Shown here: in pieces, positions 12,424 through 25,000 of the stretch | Position numbering within the stretch: the stretch's first letter is position 1 | Layout of the letters: each line of letters opens with the position of its first letter | Source of the DNA: Hansfordia pulvinata | Taxonomy: Eukaryota > Ascomycota > Sordariomycetes > Xylariales | Direction of reading: 5' to 3' | Length of the DNA stretch: 64,000 nucleotides | Assembly: GCA_006538405.1 (NCBI GenBank) | Contig: BJKQ01000001.1 | Coordinates: forward strand, 3,596,001-3,660,000 | Program-made: the position numbers and the translations under genes | Notes under the pieces: generated by a model | What the model was told of the DNA's origin: nothing | Database searches by the model: none | Seen by the model: only the letters and a program-made list of their open reading frames with translations

Positions 12424-15400
12424 TCTGAGGGGAACAATGCGTGTCGGGGTTGGCTTTGGACAGTTCGTGGGCGCCGCTAGCGTACGCGGACGCCTCTGCG
12501 TTGACTGGAAACGTTGTCACGGGAGTTAGGGGGCAGAAGGCAAAAACGGGCTCGACGACGGCGGGCGGCAAGGGGCCACAGAAGCCTCTTATGACGGGAT
12601 CATCCCACGGGAAAAGAAACACGTGCTTCGAGGCGGCGGCCTCCAACAAGCTGAGGAGGGGGGTTGGCCTGATAAAAGCTGAAATGCAGGATCAACAAGG
12701 CCGTGTGTGTGGCGCAGTGAATGTGACGCTGGAATGCAAAGCGCGAAGGGCGAGCGCAGGCGACCCGAAAAGAGGCTGACGGGGGGCTTTGGCGTGATGG
12801 CGTCCGTCTTGGCCAACCGCAGTTCGCTTACTACCCCGAATCGCGGTCGGCGCAGACGGTCGTCAGGCCCAGGCAGCCGCGGCCAACCAAAGGCTGAGCT
12901 GAGAAGGAGACATCTCTGCCGGCAGGGCAGGGCTGTGCAAACAACGGGGGCCGTGAGTGGGCAGCGGGCGGGCTGGCGGGCGTTTGCGAGAGCGGGCTGT
13001 TTGTTATGCTTCTTGCCAAGGCCTTTTTCGGGTCGAGGCCGAATATTCGGTGTAAGTGGTCAGTATCGAGGTCACATTTTCGCATCGGATTGAATTTCGG
13101 AGCATGGGGTGCTCGACGCCCCGCCGCGGCGCATCGCTGACAACCCGGAGCAGCAGTTCGCTGCAGGGCGGCCTTCCAGAGCGATCACTAATCGACTTCG
13201 CAGTATCTGGTCGTCGCCGAGGACCTGCAATCTCCGTCCATCCTGCAATATCGCATGATGAAGGAATTGGCCAGAACAAGGCTTAGCCTCGCGAGCCTCC
13301 GACCTTGCGGACTCCGGAACATGGGCAGCTCCCGTGCCGCGGTGGGTCCGGCGCAGACGGTGTCGTTACCGCTCAGAGTCTCAGCCTTACAGTCGGTTGG
13401 GTTAAGTAAGGTACTTGGTCGGGTTGACCAAAGCCCAACTCGCCTGCGCAGCTTGCGAGAACTCGGCGGCAAGCAACGCGTTCTCAGGCGGCTGGCGAGC
13501 GTTGCTTCTTGGTGTGTACCTTATTTCGGGCCATGGACGTGGGCTCGCTCGAGGAACGCGTATCTGCGGCGCGCATGTCTTGGAGGATAGAGCGGCAACC
13601 ACTATGGAGCACAATGACTCGAAGGCTCCAGGGACCTTGGACTGCATGGTCTGGGCCTCGACGCCCAGACACTGCGGTAGCCACTGCGCGGAGGGGCGGC
13701 ACATCGTGTGCGACAACCTGTGAGCGAGCGAGACGACTGTTAGCGAGAGGAATCTTCGGAGGGCAGACGGAGAATGCACGTAAGTCGAGGATGAAATAAA
13801 TCATGCAGGTACCTTCCATGGGGGCAGGAACTTGGTGGTGGGCAATGCAAGAGGAGAATATACTGGAGAGGGTGAATGGCGCCGGCTGGGCACACCGAGT
13901 TCAGGTTGTCGAGAAGTTGGAATCGCACTTTTGAAGAGTGAACTGTCGGGGCACGAGATCGCATTGGACCTCATGCACTATGTAGGTCAAGTCCATCAGA
14001 GCCATCATGCCGGCGCTCGATCCCATGGGTCGAGTCCCTACTACGTGTGCCGGGTATGCACACACGCAGTAACAAAAGTCCAGGTTACTTACCTTCCCAG
14101 GTGGAGAGCGTTAGAGCTGGAAACCGTCGAAATCGGGAAGTTTCGATCACCAGTTGGCAGGTGTCAAGATTCGTACTCACTTGACTGATGACATCCACTG
14201 TAGCCGGGTCGTGACTTCCAGGGTCGTGCTGTCAACGCCTGGGGTTGCCTGTGCTGTGGAAGGAGCGGGCGGCTTGTTGCGGTAATCGACAAAGGCAAGA
14301 GCAGATGGCGCGCCAGGCGCTCTGGTGTCGTCGTTCATTGAATGTTCTGTCTTCGACTTTGCCGTCTTCTGCGTCGATGCCCTTTCCTCTGTGGCCTATC
14401 AGCAGCCTGTCGCACAAGTCGCTCTGTCGAACGCCAAGCTGCGATCTGGCAAGTGAACATCCTTTGTCGACACGAAAAAACGAAAAAAGACAGCGCCAAC
14501 CCCATCCTTAGGCCATGGCCGCATAGTGAGAGCGACGAACCCGGCCCCAAACATTTGCAGCGGCAATAGGGCACTGGACCTGTTCATGATCTCTTCGTCG
14601 TGGCGCGTCCGTGGTGTCATTGTCTGTGGCATCCCAACAAGCTCTTGCTCGAGAGCTTCTAAAGGACCACGCCAGCTTTCACCTGACCAGGCTACGGGGG
14701 GCTTTATCAAGGGCCCCAAGTCCAAGCCACCTGAATATTAATCAAGCAAACCCCTCGAAAGGCCAAGAGAGAGGTGAGCCACCACCCCCGGAACATGATT
14801 ATTAACTCCAGTCTCACCAGCTCGGTGCTCCCACCGGTCTGATCTACCACTGGCCTGCTTTACCACTGATCTGTTCTTGAGTCTGAGCCGGCGTGCTCCC
14901 TGACGAGCACGAAATGACTGACAAGGGAGCAGGCACGCTCAGTTCCGCGGATCCCATCGACATGCGAGACCACACGAAAGCGTTCAGGGCTGTTTGGTAT
15001 TCGTTAGCAGTCCGACAATCGCATATGCCCACTTGACGGAATCGCTCGGATGCGCTCCGGATCGTCGGCAAGACTCAACAGACGTGCGTATGTGGCTGCC
15101 TCAGCCCCGCGTCGGCAGAGATCCAGCCAGGCAAGAGTTCTCAGACCAGCACTGATGATTTTCTGAAATGAGCCCTTCACAGCACACCGACAGTGCTCAT
15201 TCAGGAGAAGAGTTGCTCCGGCAATGGTCTCGTCGGTTTTTCGTCGGATCGCGACGCCCGAATTTCGCAAGGGTCTCATGCAGTCCCTTCCCGACTGCAA
15301 CCAGCCCGATAACCCCGTCGCCCTCGTCCTACGCGAGTCTAGCTGTGTGCGAAGCCGCCTGCAACGCGAGCCCGGCTATGCGGAAGCAGTTTACAAGTCA

Positions 15401-17651
15401 CGAGCGTCGGATCGTGGGGTGCAATTCCCCATTGGAGCGTCTCTAGTGGAGTGATCCGCAGGAGACCTCAGCCCCGCTGCCAACTTGAGAACACCGAGTT
15501 TGCAGCGAATGCGAACTGCCCCTATCCCAAGGATCGGCACCCGACGCTGACCAGGGAAGCCAGCCAAGCCGTCAAAAAAGCTTGTTGCACGGATCCCCGT
15601 CGCAACGTAACGCCACGAGGTGCTTGGTGCAGCTCCAATCACCCACAGGCTTACTGACAACCCTGCGGCCGGTAGCCCCATGCCAGACCCAGCATCCCAA
15701 AGCTATCCAAGCTAACGCATCACGCGCTGCGCCTGCAGGTGTAAGCCTCTCGTACGCCGGCATGGCCGAACTTCAGAGGAGTACCCAGGACTCGAGCTTA
15801 GGGGGGCGGCCAGATAGCCCGTCGCAATCAAGAAGCACACCACGCAGCCATCAGCGGAACTCAGAGAGCATCAGATCACCATCTCACAATGGACAACCTC
15901 GCCGCCCTTGCCACACCTGGTTGGCGCCGGAGACTGTCCCGAAGCGGTTCGCCAGAACAAACTGCCTACTCCATACGAGGTAAACCGATTCCTTCAGATG
16001 GGGGTTTATCAACTCGCTTCGTACGCAACGCAGGCTTACGGATGATGAATGGTACAACTCCCACCTCGTCGTCGCCAGTCTCGGCATTCCTAGGACTGCC
16101 AGTCATCCAAGGGGTAGGAGTTTGTTCGCTATTGGACCCGGGATGGATAAAAAATCGTCCCTCGTATCTACATGGTATCATCGTCGCCTCATTCCAAATC
16201 AAGCACGTTGACATGGAAGCCTCATGGCTCCATATCTGCAGGTTGCTGTATGTCTGACATGGCCCATGAATGACTACTCGTGTTTATTGTACCCTCCGAT
16301 AAGATCGTTCGAGGCCGCAGAGGGAGATGCTAGCGGCAATTTCATTGTTTCTGGTTAGCGCTGGACCTGCTCGCCGTCGCTTCCGTCGCGATCCAGAGGC
16401 ACCCGGGTGACGATCGGAGGATTCAACGGGCCGCGGATCACATTCGATTCTAGCCTGACTGACGGGAGTCTGGTGCGAGAATGGATAGCCGGAGGATAGA
16501 GCGGAGCTACGCAATGAGCGATTTCATCAGCAGCCACACGCTGACGGCAGCTGCATGCGCGGTCCGGCCCTGTGAAGAATGAGCCCACTGATACGAGCTC
16601 ACCAAGGCGGTATCACGGGGCCAAGCCTCACTCCAGAAGCAAATATTCGAAGCCGAGCGTGCAACCCCGGACGACCTTGACCTGGAAGTGGTCGGCGGGC
16701 AAGTGACAACTCAGTCCGGGTCTAACTCGGGTTGTGGAAGTGGGTAGGGCTTGTGCATAGTCCACCTGAGGCACGACGTGTTCGTAATCCCCCACCGCCG
16801 AATCCAACTCGTCCGTTCGTCCCTCCAGATGCAGATCAAACGTGTTTGGCTTGGAGCCTCACTCATCAGGGGACGCTGGCTCACTGCGCAGCAGGTGCGT
16901 TGACCAATGAAACCCCGGCCGTCTCGGCTGCTCCCATTTCTGAAATGCCGCGGGGCTGGCAAGGCTGTCTTTGTCTTGGCCGGTCGGGAGGAATCTGCAG
17001 AGAACAAGACATGCTGCTCCGTTCTCCCTACCATGAGCCCTCGAGCCGCCTGGGATACCCCGGCTTCTCCGCCGCAAAGCCTCTGTGGGTGACGCATAAC
17101 CGGCACATCCCAGCTGACTGCCGGTGCGCTGTGACCCCGCCTTGACCAGCGTCCCCTGGGGCCGATGCTGTTTACAGTAAGAGGCAGCGGATAGAATCCT
17201 CTCTGGCAGAATCTCAGAGTCGACTACCGAACACCGAACCTCCGAGATGAAGGCCATGCAGTCGCTCCCAGCGGTCCACCAAGCCTCTCTCCGGATAGCT
17301 CGCTGGTGCGTGCTGTCGTCATGAAATGTCTAGCGCGCGGGCGCTAAGTCGGCCGGCCAGGTCGGCGCGTGAAGCCTCCATCGCTGGGTATCGCGGCGGT
17401 GCGGGTGCGGAAACAATAGTCTGGAAGTATAGAGCGTTATCCAAGGAGCGGGTGGTAGCCCAGGCACCGAGGCCGCCAGCCATGCCCATGCCCATGCCCA
17501 TGCCCGTCGAGGACATTTACCATTTCAGAGTCGCATATAAGAGTCCTGGGAACCGCCTCTAATCAGGAATAACAATCCATCATCGGCAAGAACCATCACA
17601 GACTGCTGCCTCGAGACCTCCAAGCAATATTGCAGCTGACACATCTTCACC
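12424..17651. other. Five-kilobase gap between the unknown-function gene and oxalate decarboxylase
   Basis: Many short frames on both strands, none with a recognisable domain. Close to the oxalate decarboxylase it has a CCATGC hexamer repeated four times (17480-17506) and a TATA element. No TACTCGTA octamer seen here, unlike most other long gaps. Confidence 0.45.
17536..17541 (+). promoter_or_regulatory. TATA-box candidate of the oxalate decarboxylase gene
   Basis: TATAAG lies about 112 nt upstream of the start codon at 17652, a normal distance for a fungal promoter with a short leader. Inference from sequence only. Confidence 0.45.
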
Positions 17652-19381
17652 ATGCATTTCCTCAGCAGCACGTTGATGTTGGCCATGCCTGCCGCCATCA
17701 TGGCGGCGCCTGCCCCTCAGTATGTCTTTCGGGTTTCCGGGAATATGGGAACAAGACCATCTCACAGGGTGCTGACTTGACTCCAGGATGGACTACACTG
17801 AGAATGACGGCCCAGTCGGCGGCGTCAAGCCCCCTACCCCGACTGTTACGAGCGTTTCGGGCTCCCTGTACGGAGGCTCTGACCTGCTTACGGGAAACGC
17901 TCCTCGGCCCTCCCCGTCCGGTGGCGACTCTGCCGTGGTCGACAACCCCGAGCTAGTCAACGGGCAGGAGGCCGACAAGGACCTCGGCCTGTACCTTGAC
18001 ATGAACAGCGTCGACGCTCCGCAGCCGATCCGCGGCGATGGTGGCGCCACTGACCCCGGCCCGAGTATGTGGAATACCCTCAAGCTGGAACAGACCGGTG
18101 AATCTCAAGAAGGCGAATACTGACTTGCTTTCCCCTTAACCAGGAACCGACGAGTACGAGAGACTGAACCCGGACCTGTACGCGCCCCCCGGCACCGACA
18201 CGGGCGACATCCCGCAGGCCATGTGGCCGCTGGGCCTGAGCCACAACCGCCAGGGCACCGGCCACCGGTCCGGATGGGCGCGCCAGCAGAACGTCGAGGT
18301 GCTGCCCATCGCCAAGGCCATGGCGGGCGTCGACATGCGCCTGTCGCCACACGCCTACCGCGAGCTGCACTGGCACAAGGCCGCCGAGTGGTCGCTGATG
18401 CTCAAGGGCTCGGCGCGCATCGCCGCCATGGACGAGGACGGCAAGACCTTCATCGACGACGTGACGGCGGGCGACGTCTGGTTCTTCCCCCCCGGCGTGC
18501 CCCACAGCATCCAGGCCCTCGACGAGGGCGTCGAGTTCCTGCTCGTCTTCAACGACGGCGAGTTCTCCGAGGACAACACCTTCCTGGCCAGCGAGGTCAT
18601 GATGAGGAACCCCGTCTCGGTCATGTCCAAGAACCTGCAGACCGACACCAGCGCCTTCAAGGACCTGCCCAAGTCGGAGAAATACGTGAGTGTTTTTCCC
18701 CCTTGGCAGCCGTGCCCCTTTCCCCACCCCACCTGAGCTCGAAGAAAAACGAGCATTCACTAATGAGACAAATGATAGATCTTCAACGGCACCCCGGCCC
18801 CCGCGGACATTGAGAAGCAGAACATCACGTCCTCGGCTGGTGCGCTGGTCGGCGAGAGCGGCTACTCGTTCCACTGGTCGCAGCAGGAGGCGCAGCTGCA
18901 CCCCGGCGGCAGCGTCAAGCTGATCGACTCGACCGTGTTCCCCATCGCGGACAACTTCGCCGCGGCGCTGGTGACGATCCAGCCGGGCGCCATGCGCGAG
19001 GTGCACTGGCACACGACCTCGGACGAGTGGAACTACTTCCTGCAGGGCTCCGCGCGCATCACCGTCTTCGCGGCCCCTTCGGCGGCGCGCACCTTCGACT
19101 TCACCGCGGGCGACGTCGGCTACATCGAGGTGGGCAACTCGCACTACATTGAGAACACGGGCACCGAGGACGTCATCGTCCTCGAGGTGCTGCAGGCCAA
19201 GCGCTTCACCGACGTCAGCCTGTCCCAGTGGCTGGCCCTGACCCCGCGCCAGGTCGTCAAGGACACGCTCAACCTCAGCGACGAGGTCCTCGACGCCCAG
19301 CCCAAGGAGAAGACGCTGCTCAAGCCCGGAAACGCCAACATGACGGCCCTGGCCGGCGGCGCCAAGAACTTCGAGGCGTAG
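17652..19381 (+). CDS. Secreted bicupin oxalate decarboxylase
   Basis: Four exons, 17652..17719, 17787..18097, 18144..18685 and 18779..19381, 507 aa; introns of 67, 46 and 93 nt. The N-terminus (MHFLSSTLMLAMPAAIMAAPAPQ) is a signal peptide cut near AAP, so the enzyme should be secreted. Cupin 1 carries HWHKAAE (H202, H204, E208) and a downstream histidine in VPHS; cupin 2 carries HWHTTSDEW (H383, H385) and the NSHY histidine. Both match the Mn-binding cupin pattern. The lid reads FSEDNTF with a glutamate at 269, aligning with the SENST lid whose Glu marks decarboxylase rather than oxidase activity in Bacillus OxdC. Expected reaction: oxalate to formate plus CO2. No tailoring or transport genes are adjacent. 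Uncertainty lies only in whether the D-N change in the lid alters activity. Confidence 0.93.
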
Positions 19382-22300
19382 GAGAAGCAGAGACGGAGAT
19401 GCTGAGGGCATGAAGAGAGATGGCAGCCCCTCCTCTTTCCCACGCCCTCCATCTCTCCCCTGCCCACTTGGGCGCTTTCTTGCTCCCTTCCAGACACGGC
19501 GATTTGCGCTCCAGGTGACGACAGCGTTGTAGGGGCTGCTCAAGCGCTGCTCGCAAGCCTGCCCCTTTTCGATAGAACAGCATCTCCCGGAGGAGTCTGG
19601 CTCTTTAAACCGCCTTGGTTTTTTTTCTTCTCATCCTGCCATGAGCTCTTCTTGTTTTCGCATATTTCCTCAACATAGACAATACATACAGTCAAAATCA
19701 CATGGTGAACTGAGGTATTGCAGGTGCGCGAGCCCTTTGGTCAGTGAATCGCCGGCATCATCGGTGATTCCCCGAGCAACTCCCGAACGTGGTGACACGT
19801 CATCGGCGCCATGCGGATTCACCCAATAGTAAGTTGGGCAGAAGTCTTTCCTCGGATCTCGCGATAGAATTTCTTTGCCGATCTTGGCATTCCGACTCGA
19901 CACCGAAAGGGAGAGAGGGAGGCATCAAAGTACGGAGTAGCTGGGCGATGCAGTCGGAAATAAAACAATAAAGCCTGGTGGGCTGGGTTCGAACAGGGGG
20001 GCGGTGGGTTGCCAGGCATGAGCAAGAGCACAGGGGCGTCGGACAACGGGGCACAAACTTAGTTCTCTCGAAGCCATCCCTGCGACCGCGAGGTTCGGAG
20101 CTCACAGTGAGGCTAGGACTCGCCGTGTGGCCGAGATGCCAATCGCGATGGCAATCTCAGCTTCGCGATGTCCCGAGAGACCAATCGACGTGGCTCCCGC
20201 ACCCTGCGCACCAGAGACTGTTTTCCGTGAGGGACCCGGGGCACGATTCGAGATTCCGGCCCGTCGGCGCCTGGCCCACCAGCGTACGAGTACGCAGCGC
20301 GTGCTCACATCCGTGTTATTCTCTGCCGATTACGTATGCAGGGATTTACGTCGCGGATTACTCGATGGGGCAACGGCGGCGGGTCGCAGATGAAGTGCCG
20401 ACGAGCTGCTCGTACTGCACCATCCTCCGCCCCTGGCTTGTTACCATGAGCGCTCGCACCACCCAGGCGGTGGGTGGCCGTGTCGGGATTGCGAGCCACG
20501 TCTATGGCGAATTCCCCGAGCGAGTGGGCAGGCTGGTTGTCGGCGGGGTCAAACTCGTACGGGTTCGAGGTAGACAAAGACTGGTAGCATGACCGCATCC
20601 GACTCACCGCATCCAACTGACCGCGCGCCGTACGAAGCCTCAACAGGCGCAATCGGTGACGTAGTACGGAGTGGCGGAAAGCCGACGACTCGGCCGGCGA
20701 CGTTGACGGGTGAGGGACGGGGGCGAGGGACCGGCGTCGCGGGCGCGGAGTTGCGCGCGCGCGCGTAGGCCGAGGCGCGTAACCGAGGCTCGGTAACCGG
20801 GCGGAGATGCCCTTGGTCGGCGCGGGCAGGCAGGGAGGCGACCTCTTGGTTCGTGTAGTCGTGCAGGGTCGTTGGTACTCGTCTGCCTGACTCACGATAA
20901 GGCGCCGAGTACGCGTACTCACTCGTAGCTGTCAGCTGGGTGGGTGAGATTGCAGGCGGCAGGCCTAACCTCAGTGTGGAATCATGGAGGAGGAGGAGGA
21001 GGACACTTCACTGTGCGAGGACGGCTGGCATAAACCTGAGTTGATTCCATGTTGGTGAATGATGAGTTGCTGGGAAGGATGCTGGTGGCCGCCGTTGGTT
21101 GCAATGAAACCAGCCCTTGTCCGGTGGCGTGCGGGATGCAGCGTCGATGAACATGACATGAATGCGCGAGATCTGCAGATGAACCGTGAAGATAAGGTAC
21201 GACGGGAGTATGGAGGGTGCAGATGCGTGGCGATAGCGGCCGCCGCAGCAGGTCCAGGACCAGGACCCGGCGTGCCAGGGTCAACACGGGACGGGACAGG
21301 CCGGGCAGGACGAACGGTCAAGACTCTTGACTTGTCGCCATCAGCCCTACAATTGAAGCATGTTTCTGATGATTCTGTCGTGTCTGGTAAGGTAAGGTAA
21401 GGTACATACTTGATTACATGTATTCAAGGCGTGTGTTCATTGGTTCCAATTATGTGCGTTTGTGGGTGCGGGATACCAGGGTACCTGAAAGACTCACTTC
21501 AAGTCATAAGGTGATTTCAAATTCTTTACTCATCAAGAAAGAGCGTTTGCAAATTGCTTGACTCGTGCTTTCCAACTCTATACTCGTACGTAGGTACTCG
21601 TATACTCCGCACGAGCACCAGACTTGGGTAAGGGCGCGGTACTTACATCCATGTGTCTCGTGCCTGCCGTTCTACTCGTACTGGATCCATTCATGGACCG
21701 ACTGGGCCATGTCCCGGGTATACCTAAAGTACCTACATGTAGGTACCCGTACGCGTTGGTGTCGCTCACGAGTACGCGTATCCTGAAAGTACCTGCAAAG
21801 CTTTATCGCCCTTCAAAAGTTCTCATACAGAGGCATACCGTCGGCGTGGAGTACATGCAGGACACTCTGCAATGTCGCCAGGGCCATTGGATCGAACTCA
21901 CCTGCCTTCCAGGGCACTCTTCTCGTCTCGTACGAGACTCCCGCCGCCCCCAAACTTAGAATGCGGCCGCGAACTCCGATCTCGTGCGTACACGGCCACA
22001 CGGCCTCCGCCCATTCTCCATCGTGGGCCGCATCCTCGACCAGCTCCAGCACCAGGGTCAACTATCCCCCTCGTCGCGCGCCCCGTTCTCATCCCACAAC
22101 CGGCGCCATGCCCCTCTTTCTGACCAATCACCACCCGTCAATCTTCCGTCGATGGAGCCTCTTTACAACAAACAGGGCCAAATGTCCCCTTGCAGAACCA
22201 CCGCCATGTCTGCGGCCATCCGTTCAGAAGCCGAATACTCGTACCCGCTCCGCCAGCACTCGCTAACCACGCCCGCCGTCACTATCAGACGGGCGCCTCG

Positions 22301-22769
22301 CCGTCCTCGTCTCGTCGGGTACGAGTACGCGCCGCGCGGTGGGACGCACGAGCGAGAGTGCTGCTAGCCTGGGAGTACGAGTAGGCGTGCTAGCTATGTA
22401 GGGTGTGTGGGTGTGTGTTAGCTCAACCTGACGCCGTCCTACCCTACCCTCCAGCCCGCCCTCACTCTCATCAGTCACCACTCAGGGCCGATTAATCAGT
22501 GTACATTAATCAATGGCCCCAGTCACCGCTTTCGCACAGTCACGCAAAAATCGCCGACTCGCTTCTGCCTTCTCGCGGCCAGGGTATATAACCAACATGA
22601 CGCCCGACCGATGTTGAACCCTGGTCTTCCGGGTCAGTCCAGGGCTCTTCACCTTCCCAACAAGACCAACATAACCCGACCCGACATCCAACACGAAAGC
22701 AAGCAGCACTAACAACTGTTCAACAACGTCAATACTCGTGCTGTCCTGCTCGCGTCGAGCCCCCACCCC
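19382..22769. other. Intergenic, oxalate decarboxylase 3-prime to MFS 5-prime
   Basis: Pyrimidine-rich 3-prime flank, then a cluster of seven TACTCGTA/TACGAGTA octamers between 20285 and 22383 and a GGTAA triple repeat near 21386-21400. No supported gene. Confidence 0.5.
22585..22591 (+). promoter_or_regulatory. TATA-box candidate of the MFS gene
   Basis: TATATAA lies 179 nt upstream of the MFS start codon at 22770. Inference from sequence and distance only. Confidence 0.45.
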
Positions 22770-24492
22770 ATGGCGGCTCCGTCCACCGCCAGCACCGGCG
22801 GCCCCAACGGCCCAGTCGACAAGGAAACCGATGTTCTCGATAGGGTCCCCACCGGTTCTCATGGCGCCCCCGAAACCCACGACGACAATGGCGGCGGCGG
22901 CGGCGGCGGACACGACGACTTGGTCAGACACAAGACCCACGAGTCCCACGTCGTCGCCCAGCTTCCCCTTGGCCGCGAAATCATCTTCGTGGCAACCGTG
23001 TGCTGCGCCCAGCTCACTACGCAGATCGGCTTGGGCCAGTGTCTCAACATCACCTCGGAAATCGGCCAGACCTTTGGAATCACCAGCGCCGGCCAGCAGT
23101 CATGGCTCATCGCCGCGTACAGCTTGACTGTTGGCTCCTTCATCCTCGTGTCCGGGCGCCTGGGCGACATTTTCGGTTACAAGAAAATGCTGATTATTGG
23201 CTACGTCTGGTACTCCTTCTGGTCCCTGATCGCCGGCTTGAGCGTCTACTCCAATAGCGTCCTGTTCCTCTTCTGCCGTAAGCCACTCTCTCCCCGCCCC
23301 AGCTGAGGCGTGCACCAAAAAGCAATAAATGCTGATGATCTTCCCAGGAGCTTTCCAAGGCATTGGACCTTCCATTCTGCTGCCCAACGCCATTGCCGTT
23401 TTCGGCCGTGCCTATCCGACTGGCCAGCGCAAGAACATGGTGTTTGCCATCTTCGGCGCCTGTGCCCCGAGCGGTGGAACCCTTGGCACGGTGTTCTCGG
23501 CCATATTCGTGACCTATGCGACCTGGCCGTGGACATTCTACACCTTCGCGATCGCGCTGGCCCTGGTCGCCGTCATTGCCACGTGGGCGATCCCGGCCAG
23601 CCCACAGCCACCTCTCAACATGAGCTGGAGAGAGCTTGTGAGTGAGCTCGACGTGCTCGGCGCCACCACCGGCGTCGCCGCACTGGTCTTGATCAACGTG
23701 GCGTGGAACCAGGCGCCCATCGAGGGCTGGAGCACGCCGTACGTTTACGTCCTGCTCATCGTCGGCTTCCTCTTCGCCGCGGTCTTCTTCTGGGTCGAGC
23801 TCAGCTTCGCCGCGCACCCGCTGCTGCCCCTCAAGGCTCTCAACTCGAGCGTCAGCTTCGTCCTGGCCTGCATCGCGTGCGGTTGGGGCATGTTCGGCAT
23901 CTGGTCCTTCTACATCTGGCAGTTCTACATCAAGATCCGCCAGCTGCCGCTGCTGCTCGCCTGCGCCTGGTTCTGCCCCGTCATCGTCTCGGGCGCGCTC
24001 GCCGCCATCTGCACCGGCCACCTGCTCCACCGCATCGGTCCCGCGTGGACCATGTTCGGCGCCATGAGCGCCTTCGTCATCGGCGGCGCGCTCCTGGTCA
24101 CGACGCCAGGCTACGAGGGCCAGATTTACTGGAAGCAGCTGTTCCTCTGCGCCGTCATCATGCCGTGGGGCATGGACGCCAGCTTCCCGGCGGCCACCAT
24201 CATCCTCAGCGACTCGGTGCCCCGCAAGCACCAGGGCATCGGCGCCAGCCTTGTCAACACGGTGCTCAACTACAGCATCTCGCTGGCCCTGGGCTTCGCC
24301 GGCACCGCCGAGGCCTACACCAACCACGGCGGCCTGACGCCCGAAGACGTGCTGCTGGGCATCCGCGTGGCCGTGTACGTCGGCATCGGTCTCGCGGGGC
24401 TGGGGTGGCTCATCAGCGTCGTCTTCCTGGCCCAGGTGCACTGGAGGAAGCCCAAGCCGGTGAGCGAGAAGGTCGAGACGGCGGGGTCGTAA
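22770..24492 (+). CDS. MFS transporter, DHA2 (14-TM) drug:H+ antiporter type, Atr1-like
   Basis: Two exons, 22770..23277 and 23348..24492, 550 aa, with one 70-nt phase-1 intron. The N-terminal 70 residues are cytosolic, polar and contain a run of seven glycines. The membrane part starts at REIIFVATVCCAQ and contains about 14 hydrophobic helices. Motif A between helices 2 and 3 reads GRLGDIFGYKK, and the helix 5 region reads GACAPSGGTLG, resembling the antiporter motif. This pattern is typical of DHA2 proteins related to yeast Atr1 (aminotriazole or boron efflux). The substrate cannot be read from sequence. It sits in the plasma membrane in the family and probably expels small polar compounds by proton exchange. 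It converges with pre10 (stop codons about 510 bp apart). An antisense reading frame through the gene is a GC artefact. Confidence 0.9.
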
Positions 24493-25000
24493 GAAAGGGG
24501 TGGTAGTAGAGATGGCGCTGAATTGTGCGTGGTAGACAAAGAATCGGAGTCGGACCAGCATACCCCCAAGCGATAGATTTATCATTTCAACTTTGCTCAA
24601 ACCTGCAAGATCTTTGCGTGCTAAGTCCTGTGAAAGACGTTTGCTAGAAACAGCGCTCATGTCTCGGTTAATTTCACATCTACCACCGATGATGCTGCCT
24701 CTCTGCTCGGCGGCCATCAACCTGGCCTTCCGAGCCAGCCAGGGCTGCAAGAACGGGGGAGCAAGCCGCCTGAGTTCACAGCATTTGATTTTTGTGGTGC
24801 CGTGGGCTTTCCCGTCCAGCCTCCTTTTTCAATGAGGGATCAGACACTCCCAGGCCGTGAATTCGGATTATCTATGTCCTCGACAGACCCTAGTGGTGGG
24901 GCCCTGTACGAAATCTCGTGCCTCGACCCCTCTTTCCGTCATGAACGTCGTGAATTCGCCGCGCGGGTCCCGGCTCTAAGCAAGGGGGCGGGTGCTCCCT
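24493..25000. other. Convergent 3-prime spacer between the MFS gene and pre10
   Basis: About 510 bp between two stop codons facing each other. Nothing else seen. Confidence 0.5.

Noticed and set aside
18080..19543. 487-codon open frame antisense to the oxalate decarboxylase
   Set aside because: It mirrors the codons of a confident gene; GC-rich third positions suppress stops on the other strand. Its sequence (repeated Arg, Gly, Val, His) has no domain.
19985..19996. B-box look-alike GGGTTCGAA
   Set aside because: The following bases are not CC and no A-box or cloverleaf can be built upstream.
23194..24750. 518-codon open frame antisense to the MFS gene
   Set aside because: Same GC shadow effect; composition is Asp/Glu/Gly/Arg-rich without motif.
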